A stretch of DNA of 64,000 nt. It comes from a bacterium. GTDB taxonomy: Bacteria > Zixibacteria > MSB-5A5 > GN15 > FEB-12. Below are positions 9,776 through 20,100 of this stretch, piece after piece. The notes below the pieces were generated by a model, which worked only from the letters and a program-made list of their open reading frames with translations, made no database searches and was not told the origin of the DNA. The translations under genes were made by a program, and so were the position numbers. The stretch's first letter is position 1, and the number at the start of each line of letters is the position of its first letter. The DNA is taken from contig JADJGQ010000001.1 in NCBI GenBank assembly GCA_016708025.1, positions 1,422,156-1,486,155 on the forward strand, given 5' to 3'.

Positions 9776-11859
9776 CCTCCGCCTAACTGTATTTGCCGCT
9801 GTTCGGCGCTGGTCTTGAGGAACTGATATAATCCTTTATACGGCCTGTCAAGCTTGGCGGGGTCATGAAAGAGCTGCTCGAGAAGCGTTCGCGAAGCCTC
9901 CAGCAAGTCCCGATCCTTTGTCAGATTCGCCGCCCTCAATTCGGGTGCTCCGGACTGCCGGACCCCGAATAGCTCGCCCGGGCCCCGAAGCTGCAGGTCC
10001 GCTTCGGCGATCTGAAACCCATTGGTGTTGGCCGCAAAGTACTCCAGCCGTTGCTGGGCGATATCGGACAGTGGTCCGTGCGCGATCGCTATGACTGTCG
10101 ACTGCTTCTCCCCTCGGCCAACGCGTCCCCGAAGTTGGTGCAATTGCGCCAGCCCGAACCGCTCGGCATGCTCAATCACCATTAACGTTGCGTTCGGATT
10201 ATCCAAGCCAACCTCGATTACCGTCGTCGCCATCAAGAGATCGATCTCCCCCTTGCGGAAACGAAGCAGAACATCGTCCCGTTCTTTCGGCTTGATCCGG
10301 CCATGCACCATGCCGAGCTTCAGATCGCGGAAAAAGGTCAGCGCCAGTTCCGCATAGGCATCTTCCACATTCTCCAGATCACTCTGCTCGGACTTCTCAA
10401 TCAGCGGATAAATGACATACCCCTGGCCATGCGCTTTGACCTGCTCATGCACATACTCGAATATTTTGGGGCGGGCCTCATCGAGCCGCCAGACAGTTCG
10501 AATCGGCTTGCGACCGGGCGGCAGATCTTCAATTGTGGAAATATCCAGATCACCATAAAGCGTCAGGGCAAGCGTCCGCGGTATCGGCGTCGCGGTCATC
10601 ACCAGCAGGTCCGGTGAATCCCCTTTGGCAAAGAGCTTCCCGCGCTGTTCGACTCCGAATCGATGTTGTTCGTCAATAATCACTAGCCCAAGCCGCTCGA
10701 ACGAGACATAGTCGTAAATCAGCGCATGCGTACCGAACAGGACATCAATCTGACCCTCCGCGCATTTCCTGGCGACCGCTTTTCGTTGGGGAGCGCTCAG
10801 TGTGGATGTCAGTATGCCCGCCTCCACCCCGACCTGGGCCAGCGGACCGGCCCAGTTGCGGAAGTGCTGTTCTGCCAGGATTTCCGTTGGCGCCATGAAG
10901 GCAACCTGCAATCTGTTCTCTGCGGCATAAAGCGCGGCGAGCACGGCGACGACAGTCTTGCCGCAACCGACATCCCCCTGCAATAGCCGGGACATCGGTG
11001 TCCGTTTGGCGAGATCGACGAAGATCTCCCGCGTCACTTTCTTCTGACCATCGGTCAGCTCATACGGCAACGACTCTTTGAACTGTGTCAGCTTGGCGCT
11101 CGGTTCAGCATACGATTGCCCCTTTTGCGCCGATTTCTTCTTCCCCAGATTCTGAAACACGACAAATTGCAGCCCCAGCAATTCATCAAACGCCAACCGT
11201 CTCCGGCTGGTCTCAATCTCGTCGCGATTCTCGGGATAGTGGATCCCCCGGATCGCGTCATGCAAGTTCGGTAATCCGATCTTACTCTGCTCTTCCGGCG
11301 GGAGCTGATCCGGCATCTTCTCTCTAAGATGCTCAAAAATGTAGGTGGTAAGCTGACGGATCCCCTTGCTGGAAAGCCCCAGCTTGGTCATGGCTGCAGT
11401 TTGCGGGTAAACCGGGATTATCCGCCCGGCATGGATCATCCGATCAGTGTTCTCTTCCAGCCGTTCCAGGTCCGGATGGACCATCTGTAAGCCCATGAAA
11501 TCGGTGATCGTTCCGGTAGCGGCAAAAACCATCCCCTTCTTGAAATACCGCTCCCAATACCGGATTGCCGCAAACCAGAGCAGTGAGATCGCCCCGGTAT
11601 CGTCCTGGAGCATCACTTCGTAACGGGGCTTTTTTCCGCGCAGGACGCCATGCGCTTTGACTTCGCCAATGATGGTCGCATTTTCGCCGATACGGAGCCG
11701 ATTGATCGGGACAACATTCGTCCGATCGAGATAATGCCGTGGAAGGTACGCAAGGAGGTCGCGGACCGTGGACAGGCCGTGGTGGGCTAATGCCTCTCCC
11801 CGTTTTGGTCCTACCCCCTTTACAAATTGAAGCGGCGAGTCAAGCTTAAGGTCCGGCAT
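9772..11859 (-). CDS. recG: ATP-dependent DNA helicase RecG
   Basis: RecG (695 residues) remodels stalled replication forks and Holliday junctions. The N-terminus holds a helix-hairpin-helix-like segment LQFVKGVGPKRGEALAHHG and a wedge/OB domain. The helicase core shows Walker A GDVGCGKTVVA (about residue 296), the DExx box IDEQHRFG (about 397), MTATPIPRTLALTLYGDLD (motif III), and motif VI QLRGRVGRG. Length is typical (about 690). It starts 64 bases after the lepB stop and overlaps the DUF1844 gene by four bases. Confidence 0.97.
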   Translation of the reverse strand: MPDLKLDSPLQFVKGVGPKRGEALAHHGLSTVRDLLAYLPRHYLDRTNVVPINRLRIGENATIIGEVKAHGVLRGKKPRYEVMLQDDTGAISLLWFAAIRYWERYFKKGMVFAATGTITDFMGLQMVHPDLERLEENTDRMIHAGRIIPVYPQTAAMTKLGLSSKGIRQLTTYIFEHLREKMPDQLPPEEQSKIGLPNLHDAIRGIHYPENRDEIETSRRRLAFDELLGLQFVVFQNLGKKKSAQKGQSYAEPSAKLTQFKESLPYELTDGQKKVTREIFVDLAKRTPMSRLLQGDVGCGKTVVAVLAALYAAENRLQVAFMAPTEILAEQHFRNWAGPLAQVGVEAGILTSTLSAPQRKAVARKCAEGQIDVLFGTHALIYDYVSFERLGLVIIDEQHRFGVEQRGKLFAKGDSPDLLVMTATPIPRTLALTLYGDLDISTIEDLPPGRKPIRTVWRLDEARPKIFEYVHEQVKAHGQGYVIYPLIEKSEQSDLENVEDAYAELALTFFRDLKLGMVHGRIKPKERDDVLLRFRKGEIDLLMATTVIEVGLDNPNATLMVIEHAERFGLAQLHQLRGRVGRGEKQSTVIAIAHGPLSDIAQQRLEYFAANTNGFQIAEADLQLRGPGELFGVRQSGAPELRAANLTKDRDLLEASRTLLEQLFHDPAKLDRPYKGLYQFLKTSAEQRQIQLGGG

Positions 11860-11923
11860 GACGGTAAGATGGCAGCCTCAACTTGAAGGGTCAATTACTT
11901 TTGGCGGCGACTTTACCAATTGC

Positions 11924-12796
11924 CTATTTTACCGGCATCCCGATCCTCTCAAAATTGGAGCTCCAGTATATTCGCACGGCCTTTCCCAGAATGAGTTCGG
12001 ACGATACGGGTCCCCAGAATCTCGAATCAGAGCTATTGTCCCGGTTGTCCCCCAAAAAATAGTAATATCCGTCCGGGATTATGAATGGCTCCATATTGTC
12101 CCTGGTGGGTTTAATGCCGTCCGGAGACTTCTGTGTATTGGCATCCACATGTTTCACTGTCGCAGCAGTAACTTCGGGCCTTCCGTTAATAAACAACTGT
12201 TTGTCTACCATGCTCACTGTATCACCAGGCAGGCCCACACACCGCTTGACAAACTTGGTGACATTGTCTCCCGGCCAGACAAAAACGATGACATCCCCAC
12301 GCTGTGGTGTTTTCGTCAAATAGTACGACTGATCTGCTAAGAAACGGTCTCCCACTTGCAAGGCATCTTCCATGGACGAAGCTGGTACCGTGTAGGCATG
12401 ATATTTGGTCCCCAAGGGGACAGCGAAAGGAGCGAGAAAAACCCACGCTACCACTATGATTATGAATATTGCGGAATTGAACGGTAACTGAAGTATTGAT
12501 ATCTGGCGTGCCCGAATAATGACGTGGACCAAAGGTATGATCCAGAGGAGCAAGATCAGCACAGCCACCAGAAGTGGTCCAAAAACTCCCCAATTCACGG
12601 ATGCCAAAAGCAAAATGGCCAGATTCAATAACAGGACCACCGAGATCCAGACCACGGCCGCCTGCTTGTACAGCCCAAGATAAAGATGCCCCAACCCGGG
12701 TACCAGGACTGCCAGAAGACCAGCTAACCATGCTTTTGGCTTGGCAACCTGACCCTGAATTGCTTCACTCTCCGGCTTTTCGATTCCGTCTGACAT
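11924..12796 (-). CDS. lepB: Signal peptidase I with an N-terminal multi-helix membrane extension
   Basis: A 290-residue type I signal peptidase that removes signal peptides from exported proteins at the inner membrane. The catalytic Ser is Ser141 in PASSMEDAL, the general-base Lys is Lys184 in KFVKRCVGLPGD, and the box III motif GDNRDNSSDSRFWGPV follows at 249-263. Unusually, residues 20-128 form about four hydrophobic helices beginning with LLAVLVPGLGHLYLGLYKQA, a PGLG motif also seen in two small-motif membrane proteins at 42.5-44.2 kb. Ordinary bacterial enzymes have one or two helices here. It lies between the cupredoxin gene and recG. Confidence 0.95.
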   Translation of the reverse strand: MSDGIEKPESEAIQGQVAKPKAWLAGLLAVLVPGLGHLYLGLYKQAAVVWISVVLLLNLAILLLASVNWGVFGPLLVAVLILLLWIIPLVHVIIRARQISILQLPFNSAIFIIIVVAWVFLAPFAVPLGTKYHAYTVPASSMEDALQVGDRFLADQSYYLTKTPQRGDVIVFVWPGDNVTKFVKRCVGLPGDTVSMVDKQLFINGRPEVTAATVKHVDANTQKSPDGIKPTRDNMEPFIIPDGYYYFLGDNRDNSSDSRFWGPVSSELILGKAVRIYWSSNFERIGMPVK

Positions 12797-12892
12797 GAAA
12801 AACCTCCCAAGCGCTGAATCGCATCATGCAATTCAACAGAAAATGGAAGGTCAAACAGCCAGTGGCAATCTAAAAGAGAGCCGGTACGGCGA

Positions 12893-13261
12893 TTACTGCA
12901 CTGTCACGGTACCCGTCATCCCGGCATGGACCGTGCAATGGTACCCGAAACTCCCTGCAGCATTGAAGATATGCTGGTAGGTCTGATCATTCGACAGCAA
13001 CGGGCTGTCAAGTTCAGTACCGGTGTTCGAAGTGACCGTGTGCTGGATGCCATCGCGGTTGGTCCAAAGGACCGTGTCTCCAACCTCAATGGTCAAAGTG
13101 GATGGGCTGAAACTACTTCCCTGGATGGCCACTTGCTTGAAATGCGGTCGGCTGGTGCCGCCACCCGAACCGGTCGGCCCGTCATCGCTGCTGCACCCGA
13201 CGGCAATAACAACCATCGACGCAAGCATCGCCCACATGATCCTCAGCCTTACTTTCTCCAT
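12893..13261 (-). CDS. Cupredoxin (plastocyanin-like) lipoprotein
   Basis: A 122-residue lipoprotein with lipobox VVIAVGC and a linker of Gly/Ser, followed by one cupredoxin domain. The type I copper ligands are visible: His in GIQHTVTS, then the Cys-His-Met cluster in YHCTVHAGMTG. It probably carries electrons or binds copper in the periplasm. The longer reading frame begins at 13330, but AAGGAG sits six bases before the ATG at 13261 and the signal peptide begins there, so this start is chosen. It is followed by lepB after a 96-base gap. The tRNA-Sec gene is divergently oriented upstream. Confidence 0.93.
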   Translation of the reverse strand: MEKVRLRIMWAMLASMVVIAVGCSSDDGPTGSGGGTSRPHFKQVAIQGSSFSPSTLTIEVGDTVLWTNRDGIQHTVTSNTGTELDSPLLSNDQTYQHIFNAAGSFGYHCTVHAGMTGTVTVQ

Positions 13262-13354
13262 AACGTACTCCTTAAGGGTGCAATTGAGGTTTAGCCCGGT
13301 ACAGCGTACCCTTTGGAGCACAGAGGCCAACTCCCCTTCGGTTCGTACAGCAAC

Positions 13355-13383
13355 TTGCCAATTTCTGTCAACTGACGTATTAT
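13355..13383 (+). promoter_or_regulatory. Promoter of the tRNA-Sec gene
   Basis: A sigma70-like promoter: -35 TTGCCA at 13355-13360, a 17-base spacer, and -10 TATTAT at 13378-13383. The predicted start of transcription falls within about three bases of the mature tRNA 5' end at 13393. Each hexamer differs from consensus at one base. Confidence 0.75.
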
Positions 13384-13392
13384 CCGGCCGGA

Positions 13393-13489
13393 AGCGGATG
13401 TCGTCTGGTGGCGGTCCCGGCCTTCAAAGCCGAGTGGGGGGCAATCGCATTGTCCCTGGTGGGTTCGATTCCCACCCCTTCCGCCAAAT
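13393..13489 (+). tRNA. selC: tRNA-Sec (anticodon TCA)
   Basis: A 97-nt tRNA with encoded CCA (13487-13489) and G73 discriminator. The anticodon loop CTTCAAA gives TCA at 13427-13429, reading UGA. Selenocysteine-type features are a 6-bp D stem (GTCGTC/GGCGGT) with a 4-nt loop, an 8-bp long variable arm (GGGGCAAT/ATTGTCCC), and a 5-bp T stem (GTGGG/CCCAC). The acceptor is odd: the 5' strand has eight bases (GGAAGCGG) but the 3' strand seven (CCCTTCC), so C13398 is bulged or mispaired and the stacked arm is 12 rather than 13 bp. The anticodon stem has a C-A mismatch at 13420/13436. It stands alone on the plus strand, 12 kb from selA. Confidence 0.93.
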
Positions 13490-13618
13490 GACGCCCAATC
13501 ATTTCGCGTTGACTGAGGACTGGCTTGTACGCCAGGCGTGGGTCCGCCTGCTCTTGATCGGTGCCCGTATTGACCGATGGAAGCGCTTGGATTGTTCGAG
13601 TCGAGTTTTTCTGAAATC

Positions 13619-14407
13619 TTATATTGATGCCACCGGCATCTTCTGCGGGTCATCCACCAGCATATGCTCTTTGATCGTGTATGCCTCGGCGTACTGAACC
13701 TTCACCAACTGCCCCAGTTCGCGTGCCCGCGTCCGCATCAGATCGTAAATATTGACCCCCGGCGAAAAGACATTCCGCTGATCGTCTGACTGTGCCGGTG
13801 CCAACCCCGGCGCAAATTTGTCAAGCATCAACCGTGATTCAAATGTCGGGAATTGCGACTTGTAGGCCGACACCGCCTGGCACTTCTGCTCCATCTCATC
13901 CGAGATATCGACCATAAACGAATAATCGAAATTGCGGAAGTACGACACATAAAGGATCTTCCTCGGACGATTCGGTTCCCCCTCCAGCGGCACCTTCTTC
14001 AGGCCGGCCAGAAACGATGCATCATATCCCAGACGAGTACAGGCGAGATGATCCGGATGGCGCTGCTCCCAATGCGGAAGGATTACCATTTCCGCCTTGC
14101 AGTCCCGCACCACTTGCGCGATCTTCAGTTTGTTCTCCTGATTGAACTCCACAGCAGCATCGGTCAATCCAAGATTCCCCCGCCAGGTCAGCCCCATTAT
14201 CCGGGCCGCCTCAGCCGCTTCCGATGCCCGGTCATGCTCATCCCCGTGAGTCCCGGCCTCGCCGCGGGTCAAGTCGAGCACCCCGACCGCTCTCCCCTTC
14301 TTCGCCATTTTGATCAGCAAACCACCGCAGGTTATCTCAACATCATCCGGATGCGCCGCTATTGCCAGAACATCCAGTTTTGGTGCGTTGCTTCGATTAT
14401 TTCCCAT
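13619..14407 (-). CDS. bshB1: N-acetylglucosaminyl-L-malate deacetylase BshB1 (bacillithiol synthesis)
   Basis: A 262-residue LmbE/PIG-L family zinc deacetylase. It removes the acetyl group from GlcNAc-malate, the second step of bacillithiol synthesis. The zinc motif AHPDDVEITCGG is at about residues 18-29 and the second zinc-binding histidine motif QRHPDHLACTRLGYDA follows. The segments LTRGEAGTHGDEHDRASEAA and SYFRNFDYSFMVDIS are characteristic of the BshB1 branch. It overlaps bshA by 11 bases and is the last gene of the tetR-efflux-bacillithiol run. No clear terminator is seen after it. Confidence 0.93.
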   Translation of the reverse strand: MGNNRSNAPKLDVLAIAAHPDDVEITCGGLLIKMAKKGRAVGVLDLTRGEAGTHGDEHDRASEAAEAARIMGLTWRGNLGLTDAAVEFNQENKLKIAQVVRDCKAEMVILPHWEQRHPDHLACTRLGYDASFLAGLKKVPLEGEPNRPRKILYVSYFRNFDYSFMVDISDEMEQKCQAVSAYKSQFPTFESRLMLDKFAPGLAPAQSDDQRNVFSPGVNIYDLMRTRARELGQLVKVQYAEAYTIKEHMLVDDPQKMPVASI

Positions 14408-15530
14408 TGATCACTTCATGATAGAATTGTTCGTATTGATTGACGATCTTCTCCGCGCTGAAGCGTCGGAGTGCGCTCTCGGCAGCCGATCGTTTGAATT
14501 CGTTCAATCTGTTTTTGTCACGCAACAGCGCGATCCCGGCCCGAGCCATCGACACCGTGTCTCCTACCGGCAGCAGGAAACCGTTACGATAATCTTCCAC
14601 CACTTCAACCAGACCGGTACCCGAAGTCCCCACGACCGGAACGCCGCAGGCCAGCGCTTCAAGTGCCGCCAAGCCGAAAGACTCCTCTTCAGACGGAAGA
14701 AGGAACAGATCGGCGCACGGCAGCACTGCTTCAACCCGGCTCTGGTTACCCAGGAAGATCACCTTATCCTGGAGTCCTCGTTTGTTGATCTGTCGTCGGA
14801 CCAGCACGGTGTCAGGGCCCTCGCCAACCAGCAGTAACTTGGCCGGAAGTTCGTTTTTGATCTTCTCAAATATGTCGATCACATCCATCGCCCGCTTGAC
14901 CGGCCGGAAATTCGAGACGTGCGCGATCAGGAATTCGTTGTCATTGGCAAACTCGGAACGCTGGCACTGGTTCGGACTTGGCTTAAATCGAACTTCATCG
15001 AAGAAGTTGTGTACCACACGAATAGGCTTCGTCACTTTGAAAACGTCCATCGTCTCTTCGGCCAGGTAATTCGAGACCGCCGTGACTCCATCGGACATAT
15101 TAATAGAGAAACGCGTGATATCGTAAAACGACGGATCCGATCCAACCAGCGTGATATCGGTTCCGTGCAAGGTCGTTATCACTTTGGGAACTCTCGCGCC
15201 ATCGGCGATCAATAACTGTTTTGCAAGATATGCCGATGTTGCATGCGGTATTGCATAGTGCACGTGCAGCACTTCAAGGTCGTACGCTTTGGAGACATCC
15301 GCCATCTTTGAGGCCAGCGCCAATGAATAGGGCGGCTGTTTGAACAACGGATACGCGGTTGTTTCCACCCCATGGTAGAACACGTTGGTCTGATATTTAT
15401 CCAGGCGGAAGGGCAGCGCATATGAAATGAAATGGACATGATGTCCGCGCAATGCCAGTTGTTGCCCAAGTTCAGTAGCCACGATCCCTGAACCGCCGGC
15501 AACCGGATAACAGGTTATTCCAATATTCAT
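14397..15530 (-). CDS. bshA: N-acetyl-alpha-D-glucosaminyl L-malate synthase BshA
   Basis: A 377-residue GT4-family retaining glycosyltransferase that joins UDP-GlcNAc and L-malate, the first step of bacillithiol synthesis. BshA-specific features include the N-terminus MNIGITCYPVAGGSGIVA, HFISYALPFRL, and HVHYAIPHATSAYLA. The GT4 donor-binding motif EEESFGLAALEALACGVPVVG lies near residues 270-290. It starts one base after the bshC stop and ends within bshB1, so the three genes are probably translated from one message. Confidence 0.95.
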   Translation of the reverse strand: MNIGITCYPVAGGSGIVATELGQQLALRGHHVHFISYALPFRLDKYQTNVFYHGVETTAYPLFKQPPYSLALASKMADVSKAYDLEVLHVHYAIPHATSAYLAKQLLIADGARVPKVITTLHGTDITLVGSDPSFYDITRFSINMSDGVTAVSNYLAEETMDVFKVTKPIRVVHNFFDEVRFKPSPNQCQRSEFANDNEFLIAHVSNFRPVKRAMDVIDIFEKIKNELPAKLLLVGEGPDTVLVRRQINKRGLQDKVIFLGNQSRVEAVLPCADLFLLPSEEESFGLAALEALACGVPVVGTSGTGLVEVVEDYRNGFLLPVGDTVSMARAGIALLRDKNRLNEFKRSAAESALRRFSAEKIVNQYEQFYHEVINGK

Positions 15531-17157
15531 TTAGTCTGTGTACTCCGACAGTGAAATGAGCTGATGTGCTGATTGATCCGGGTCAAGTCGTTCGAAAAGG
15601 AATGATACCACCCCGGGGCCGTATTTGGCAATGAAATAGCTGATATTGAGAGAACGGTCCTGCAAGCTTCGATTCGGATAGAGCGCGTGCCAGAGCCGGT
15701 AAAGTCGATCCCTGACCTCTTTCGATTTCCGTTTGTGTGCTCCGAAGACTTTCCCCTCAAATGCCTTGATCGAGAAATCGATCTTCCCCGCCGTTTGCTG
15801 GGCAAATTCCTTTAGCGAAGGATCAAATTGCAGCGATTTGTCGCTGAACTTCTCAAACCTGCCGAACAGATCCGCTCTGAGTTGCTGGAACTCTCGCTCA
15901 ATATCCTCCGGGAAATCTTTCGCCATCACCCGGTTGATCACCTGCTCAATATCTCCAGCCAGCTCTTCGAAACTGATCTCGGCCTGGGCCATTACTTTTT
16001 CGTGCCGCTTCTCCACCAGGGTGGCCGTTGGCCGAGCCGTGTGTACCGGCGTTGGAAGCCTGAACATCTCAAACAACGGATTGATCTGCGCAAAATAGGC
16101 GATCTCCGAAGGTCCCCCCATCTGGGCAAGCGTCGGGAAAAGGAACGACTGCATGATCGGTCTGGTCAAAACATCGGGTGAAAAGCACTCCGGCGACTCT
16201 TCTATCTTCGCCAATAGTTCGTCTTTGCTGAATGAATACTCCCCCGCCTGAAAACGCCCATCACGGTGAACTATCGGCCATCTCCCCTTCTGGTGATAGA
16301 ACAGATGAATCGCCTGTTCATTCTTTTCCACCTGGAGATGATATGAGGCCCGTTCAATTCGACGGTTCGTGCTCCCCATCAGTTGATGTAGCTCATCCTG
16401 CCGTTCGACTATCTCGGCAAAAAGCGGTTTCGCCAGTCGTTTGGCAGCTGGGTCCGCCGGGGAGAACAGAACCAGACCATAATCGGCTGTCAGTTGTGCC
16501 ATTAGCCTGCCGAATGCCACAACGACATTAGCGCCATCCTGATAGTTGACGGCCAACTGATCGTAGAGGGATTCCGTGAAGTCAGACTCGCCCAAAGTTT
16601 CGCGAATCAGTCCATGCATCGCTTGAATCGCCTCTGGGTTCCCGAGTGTTATCTCCGACACTGGCACCGGATACTCCGGCATGACCGGGTATTCCACCCG
16701 AACCAGTTCTCCATCGCGATTCAGCAGGTAGGTGTGGTTGATCTCCGCAAAATCATGGTCATCGGCGGCAATCCAGAAAACCGGCACGACCTTTCGACCC
16801 AGCTCTTCCGATCGTCTTTTTCGCGGCCTTGACGGTTGCCAGCGCCTTGATAATCGAGAAAAGCGGCCCGCCAAACAGCCCCGCTTGTTGTCCAGCAAAA
16901 CTGCAGACAGTCGTAGGCTCAGCCAGGAATTGGATATTTTCGAGTGTTTTCGCCGATGCCCCAAATGCCTGATTTTGCCTCATCAGCAAATCTATCAGTT
17001 GCGGCCGATTGAACGAAGTCTGATCCAAATAACCAGCCGTTTGCCGGTATCCCGGCGACACGAACAGGTCACTGGCCGGCGCATGGCCGGCCAGGAAATC
17101 TAAGTATAAGTTGGAGAATCCGAACGCTTTAGAAGGGCCTATCAGTCTGACTGTCAA
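15531..17157 (-). CDS. bshC: Putative cysteine ligase BshC (bacillithiol synthesis), interrupted by a one-base frameshift
   Basis: BshC adds cysteine to GlcN-malate in the last step of bacillithiol synthesis. Two overlapping frames are needed. The first, from ATG 17157, encodes the N-terminal part with CSFAGQQAGLFGGPLFS. The second encodes KVVPVFWIAADDHDFAEINH and the C-terminal coiled-coil part. They join at an A5 run in the coding sense (T5 at 16817-16821 on the plus strand). Removing one A restores a continuous protein of about 541 residues, the normal BshC length. It is either a sequence or assembly error in a homopolymer or a real lesion. The start overlaps the RND pump gene by 29 bases. 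I list it as one gene because both halves look under coding constraint. Confidence 0.88.
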
Positions 17158-20100
17158 TTACCACTCCTTCAACTTTGATCTGCCGGGCTTTCGGAATTTC
17201 CTTCCGCTTGAAAAGCCCAACGAAGTCGTCGACCAATGTATACATTACCGGAACAACGACCAAGGTCAAAAGTGTCGAAGAAATAATACCACCGATTACA
17301 GCCCGGGCCATGGAGAGACGAAGCTCCGCGCCTGGCCCTAATCCAAGGGCCAACGGGGCCATACCGAAGACCATGGCAAAGGTCGTCATCAGGATCGGGC
17401 GTAGCCGGATCGGTCCGGCCTTTAAGATAGCCTCGGTTCGACCCATCCCCTCACCTCGTTGCTGTTTGACAAAGTCGATGAGCAAAATGGCATTTTTGGT
17501 CACCAGCCCCATCAACAAAACTATACCGATCATCGACATGATCGAAAATGACTGCCCGAGCAATGCCGGTATGGCGCCAACCATCGATAGCGGCAGTGAC
17601 AACATGATCGACAACGGATCAAAGAACGATTCATATTGCGAAGCCAACAACAAATAGATGAAAATGATCGCCAGGATCAGTGACTTCACAATATTCTGGA
17701 ACGACTCATTCATGATCTCCTGCTCGCCGACCGTCCCCACAAAGTAGCCCGGCGGCACCTGCAACGTGGCAACTTCCGTCATGATTGCCGAAGTCACGGT
17801 TCCGGCAAAAGCGTCCGACGCGACATTGGCGTTTACCTTGATCTCTCGCTGCCGGTCATATCGATTGTACTGGCCGATCGCCGCGCTCTTCTCCAACTGA
17901 CCGACTCGATTCAGTGGTACGAGAAACGTCTTGGTGCCAGGAATCTCTTTGTTACTCGCGACCAGAATGCGACCGATATCGTCCGCCGAAGTTCGAAATG
18001 GCTCGTCCAAACGAATGCGGACATCGTACTCCTCTGTCCCTTCCTTAAAGCGAGTCACTACGTCTCCCTCGACAAGGGCACGAACCGTCATCGGTATGGT
18101 GGCCAGACTCAGACCCAGATCTTCCGCCAGTTTGCGGTCGATCCGTATCTGGAACTCCGGTTTCCCCTTCTCCTGCGTGTCATCGATATCTATTGCGCCA
18201 GGGGCCCGGTAAAATATCTGTTTCAGTTCAGCGGAAATGCGGGTCAATTCGCTCAGATCTTCTCCGCGAACGGAGATCTCGATAGATTTGTCACCGCCTC
18301 CTTCGCTCTCGCCCCGGCTAACCGAAGTCTTGATCCCGGGGATTGGCGCTATCAGAACACGCACAGAGTCCATGAGTCTGCGCGCAGATATTTCGCGTTC
18401 AGTCACTGAAGAGAGATTGAACAGAATACGCCCATCGGTAACCGGATTATTCCCTGAGCCAATTGTTACGTATGAGGCAATCACTTCAGGGATCGAGTTG
18501 CGCACGGCAGCCTCGATCTGAGCGGCTCGCTCCGATGTATCATGCAGGGTCGTTCCGGGAGGAGTCTGGAAAGTCACTGCCATCTTTGATTGGTCGGTCT
18601 CGGTCATGAATTCGACACCAATGACCGTGGCTAGGTACATCGAGCCAACAAAAGACAGAATCGCTATCAGCATCACCAGCCAACGGTGTCGGAGCGATGA
18701 TGCCAGCAGGCTTTCGTATTTTGGTTTGAACCAGTCAAACGCCCGATTCCAGTAGTTGAGCAGATTGAAGATCCGCCCCCAGATCCGCGCAAGTAGCCCC
18801 TTTCCGCGTGGATTATACGCCGCCTCTTCCTCCCCTTCACGAAGCCAGCGCGAAGACAACATCGGCGTCAGCGTAAGCGCCACGAACAGCGAAATCACGA
18901 CAGCAAATGCGACCGTCATACCGAACTGATAGAAAAACCGTCCGATGAGCCCTTCCATGAAGGCAACCGGCACAAAGACGACAACGATCGAAAAGGTGGT
19001 CGCCATGACCGCCAGGCCGATCTCTTTGGTCGCATCCATCGCCGCTTTGATCGGTGATTTTCCCATATGTATGTGGCGGTAGATATTCTCCATCACCACG
19101 ATCGCGTCATCAATCAATATACCGACCGCCAGCGATAGCCCCAATAAAGTCAGCACGTTGATCGTGAATCCCAGCAGCTTCATGATGGTGAATGTCGCCA
19201 CCAGGGAGATCGGGATCGACAGACCGGCTATAATGGTCGGCCGCAGATCCAACAAGAAAAGGAATATCACGATCACGGCCAGCAACATACCGTACTGGAT
19301 ATTGAACAATATCTCATGGATCGAGTCCTTGATGAAGGTCGAGTTATCCTCCACCTTGGACATCTTGATATCTGGCGGAAGCTCCGCCTTCAACTGCTCC
19401 AGTACTTTCTCCACGCCCGCCGCGATCTCTACCGTGTTGGCTCCGGATTGCTTCACCACGGATAGCGACACTGCCGGTTGTCCGTCAAGACGTGCCAGCG
19501 AACGCTGTTCAAGTGTGGTGTCATGCACCGACGCAATGTCCTGCAGATAGACCGGAACACCATTGGTCGTTTTGACAATGACATTATTAAAATCGGTCAC
19601 CCGTTCCAGGCGCCCCATCACACGGACGAGATATTCGCGCGATGCTTCAGCCACTCGGCCGCCCGGTATCTCCAGATTGGCCGCCTGAATCGCATATTGG
19701 ATGTCAGCCACCGTCACACCACGGGACTCCATCCGGTGCGGATCAAGCGCTACGAGGATCTCCCGTTCGGAACCGCCGATAAGATCTACCGCGCCGACTC
19801 CCTGGACTGATTCCAAACGCTTCTTGATACGGTTCTTGGCTATCTCGGTGATGTCTTTCGGCGTCCGCTTCCCCGAAACCGCTATCGAAATGATCGGCTG
19901 GGCAGTCGGATCGTACTGACTGACGATAGGCTCTTCGATCTCGTCCGGAAGGTCATTGCGTACCCCTGCGACTTTCTCGCGCACATCGTTGGTCGCCTCC
20001 ATCCCATCCTTTTCCAGATGGAATTCGACCACCACCAGCGAATATCCCTCGCGGCTTTGCGAGGTTATGTGACGTACCCCGGAGATCTGGTTGACCGCAT

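Noticed and set aside
12893..13330. Longer start for the cupredoxin gene at 13330.
   Set aside because: A strong AAGGAG six bases before the ATG at 13261 and a normal lipoprotein signal from there make the longer start unlikely.
13489..13507. Short inverted repeat AAATGA/TCATTT directly after tRNA-Sec as a terminator.
   Set aside because: Only six AT-rich base pairs with no T tract; too weak to call.
13490..13618. Small gene between tRNA-Sec and bshB1.
   Set aside because: The continuing plus-strand frame runs straight through the tRNA and has no ribosome site or family-like sequence.
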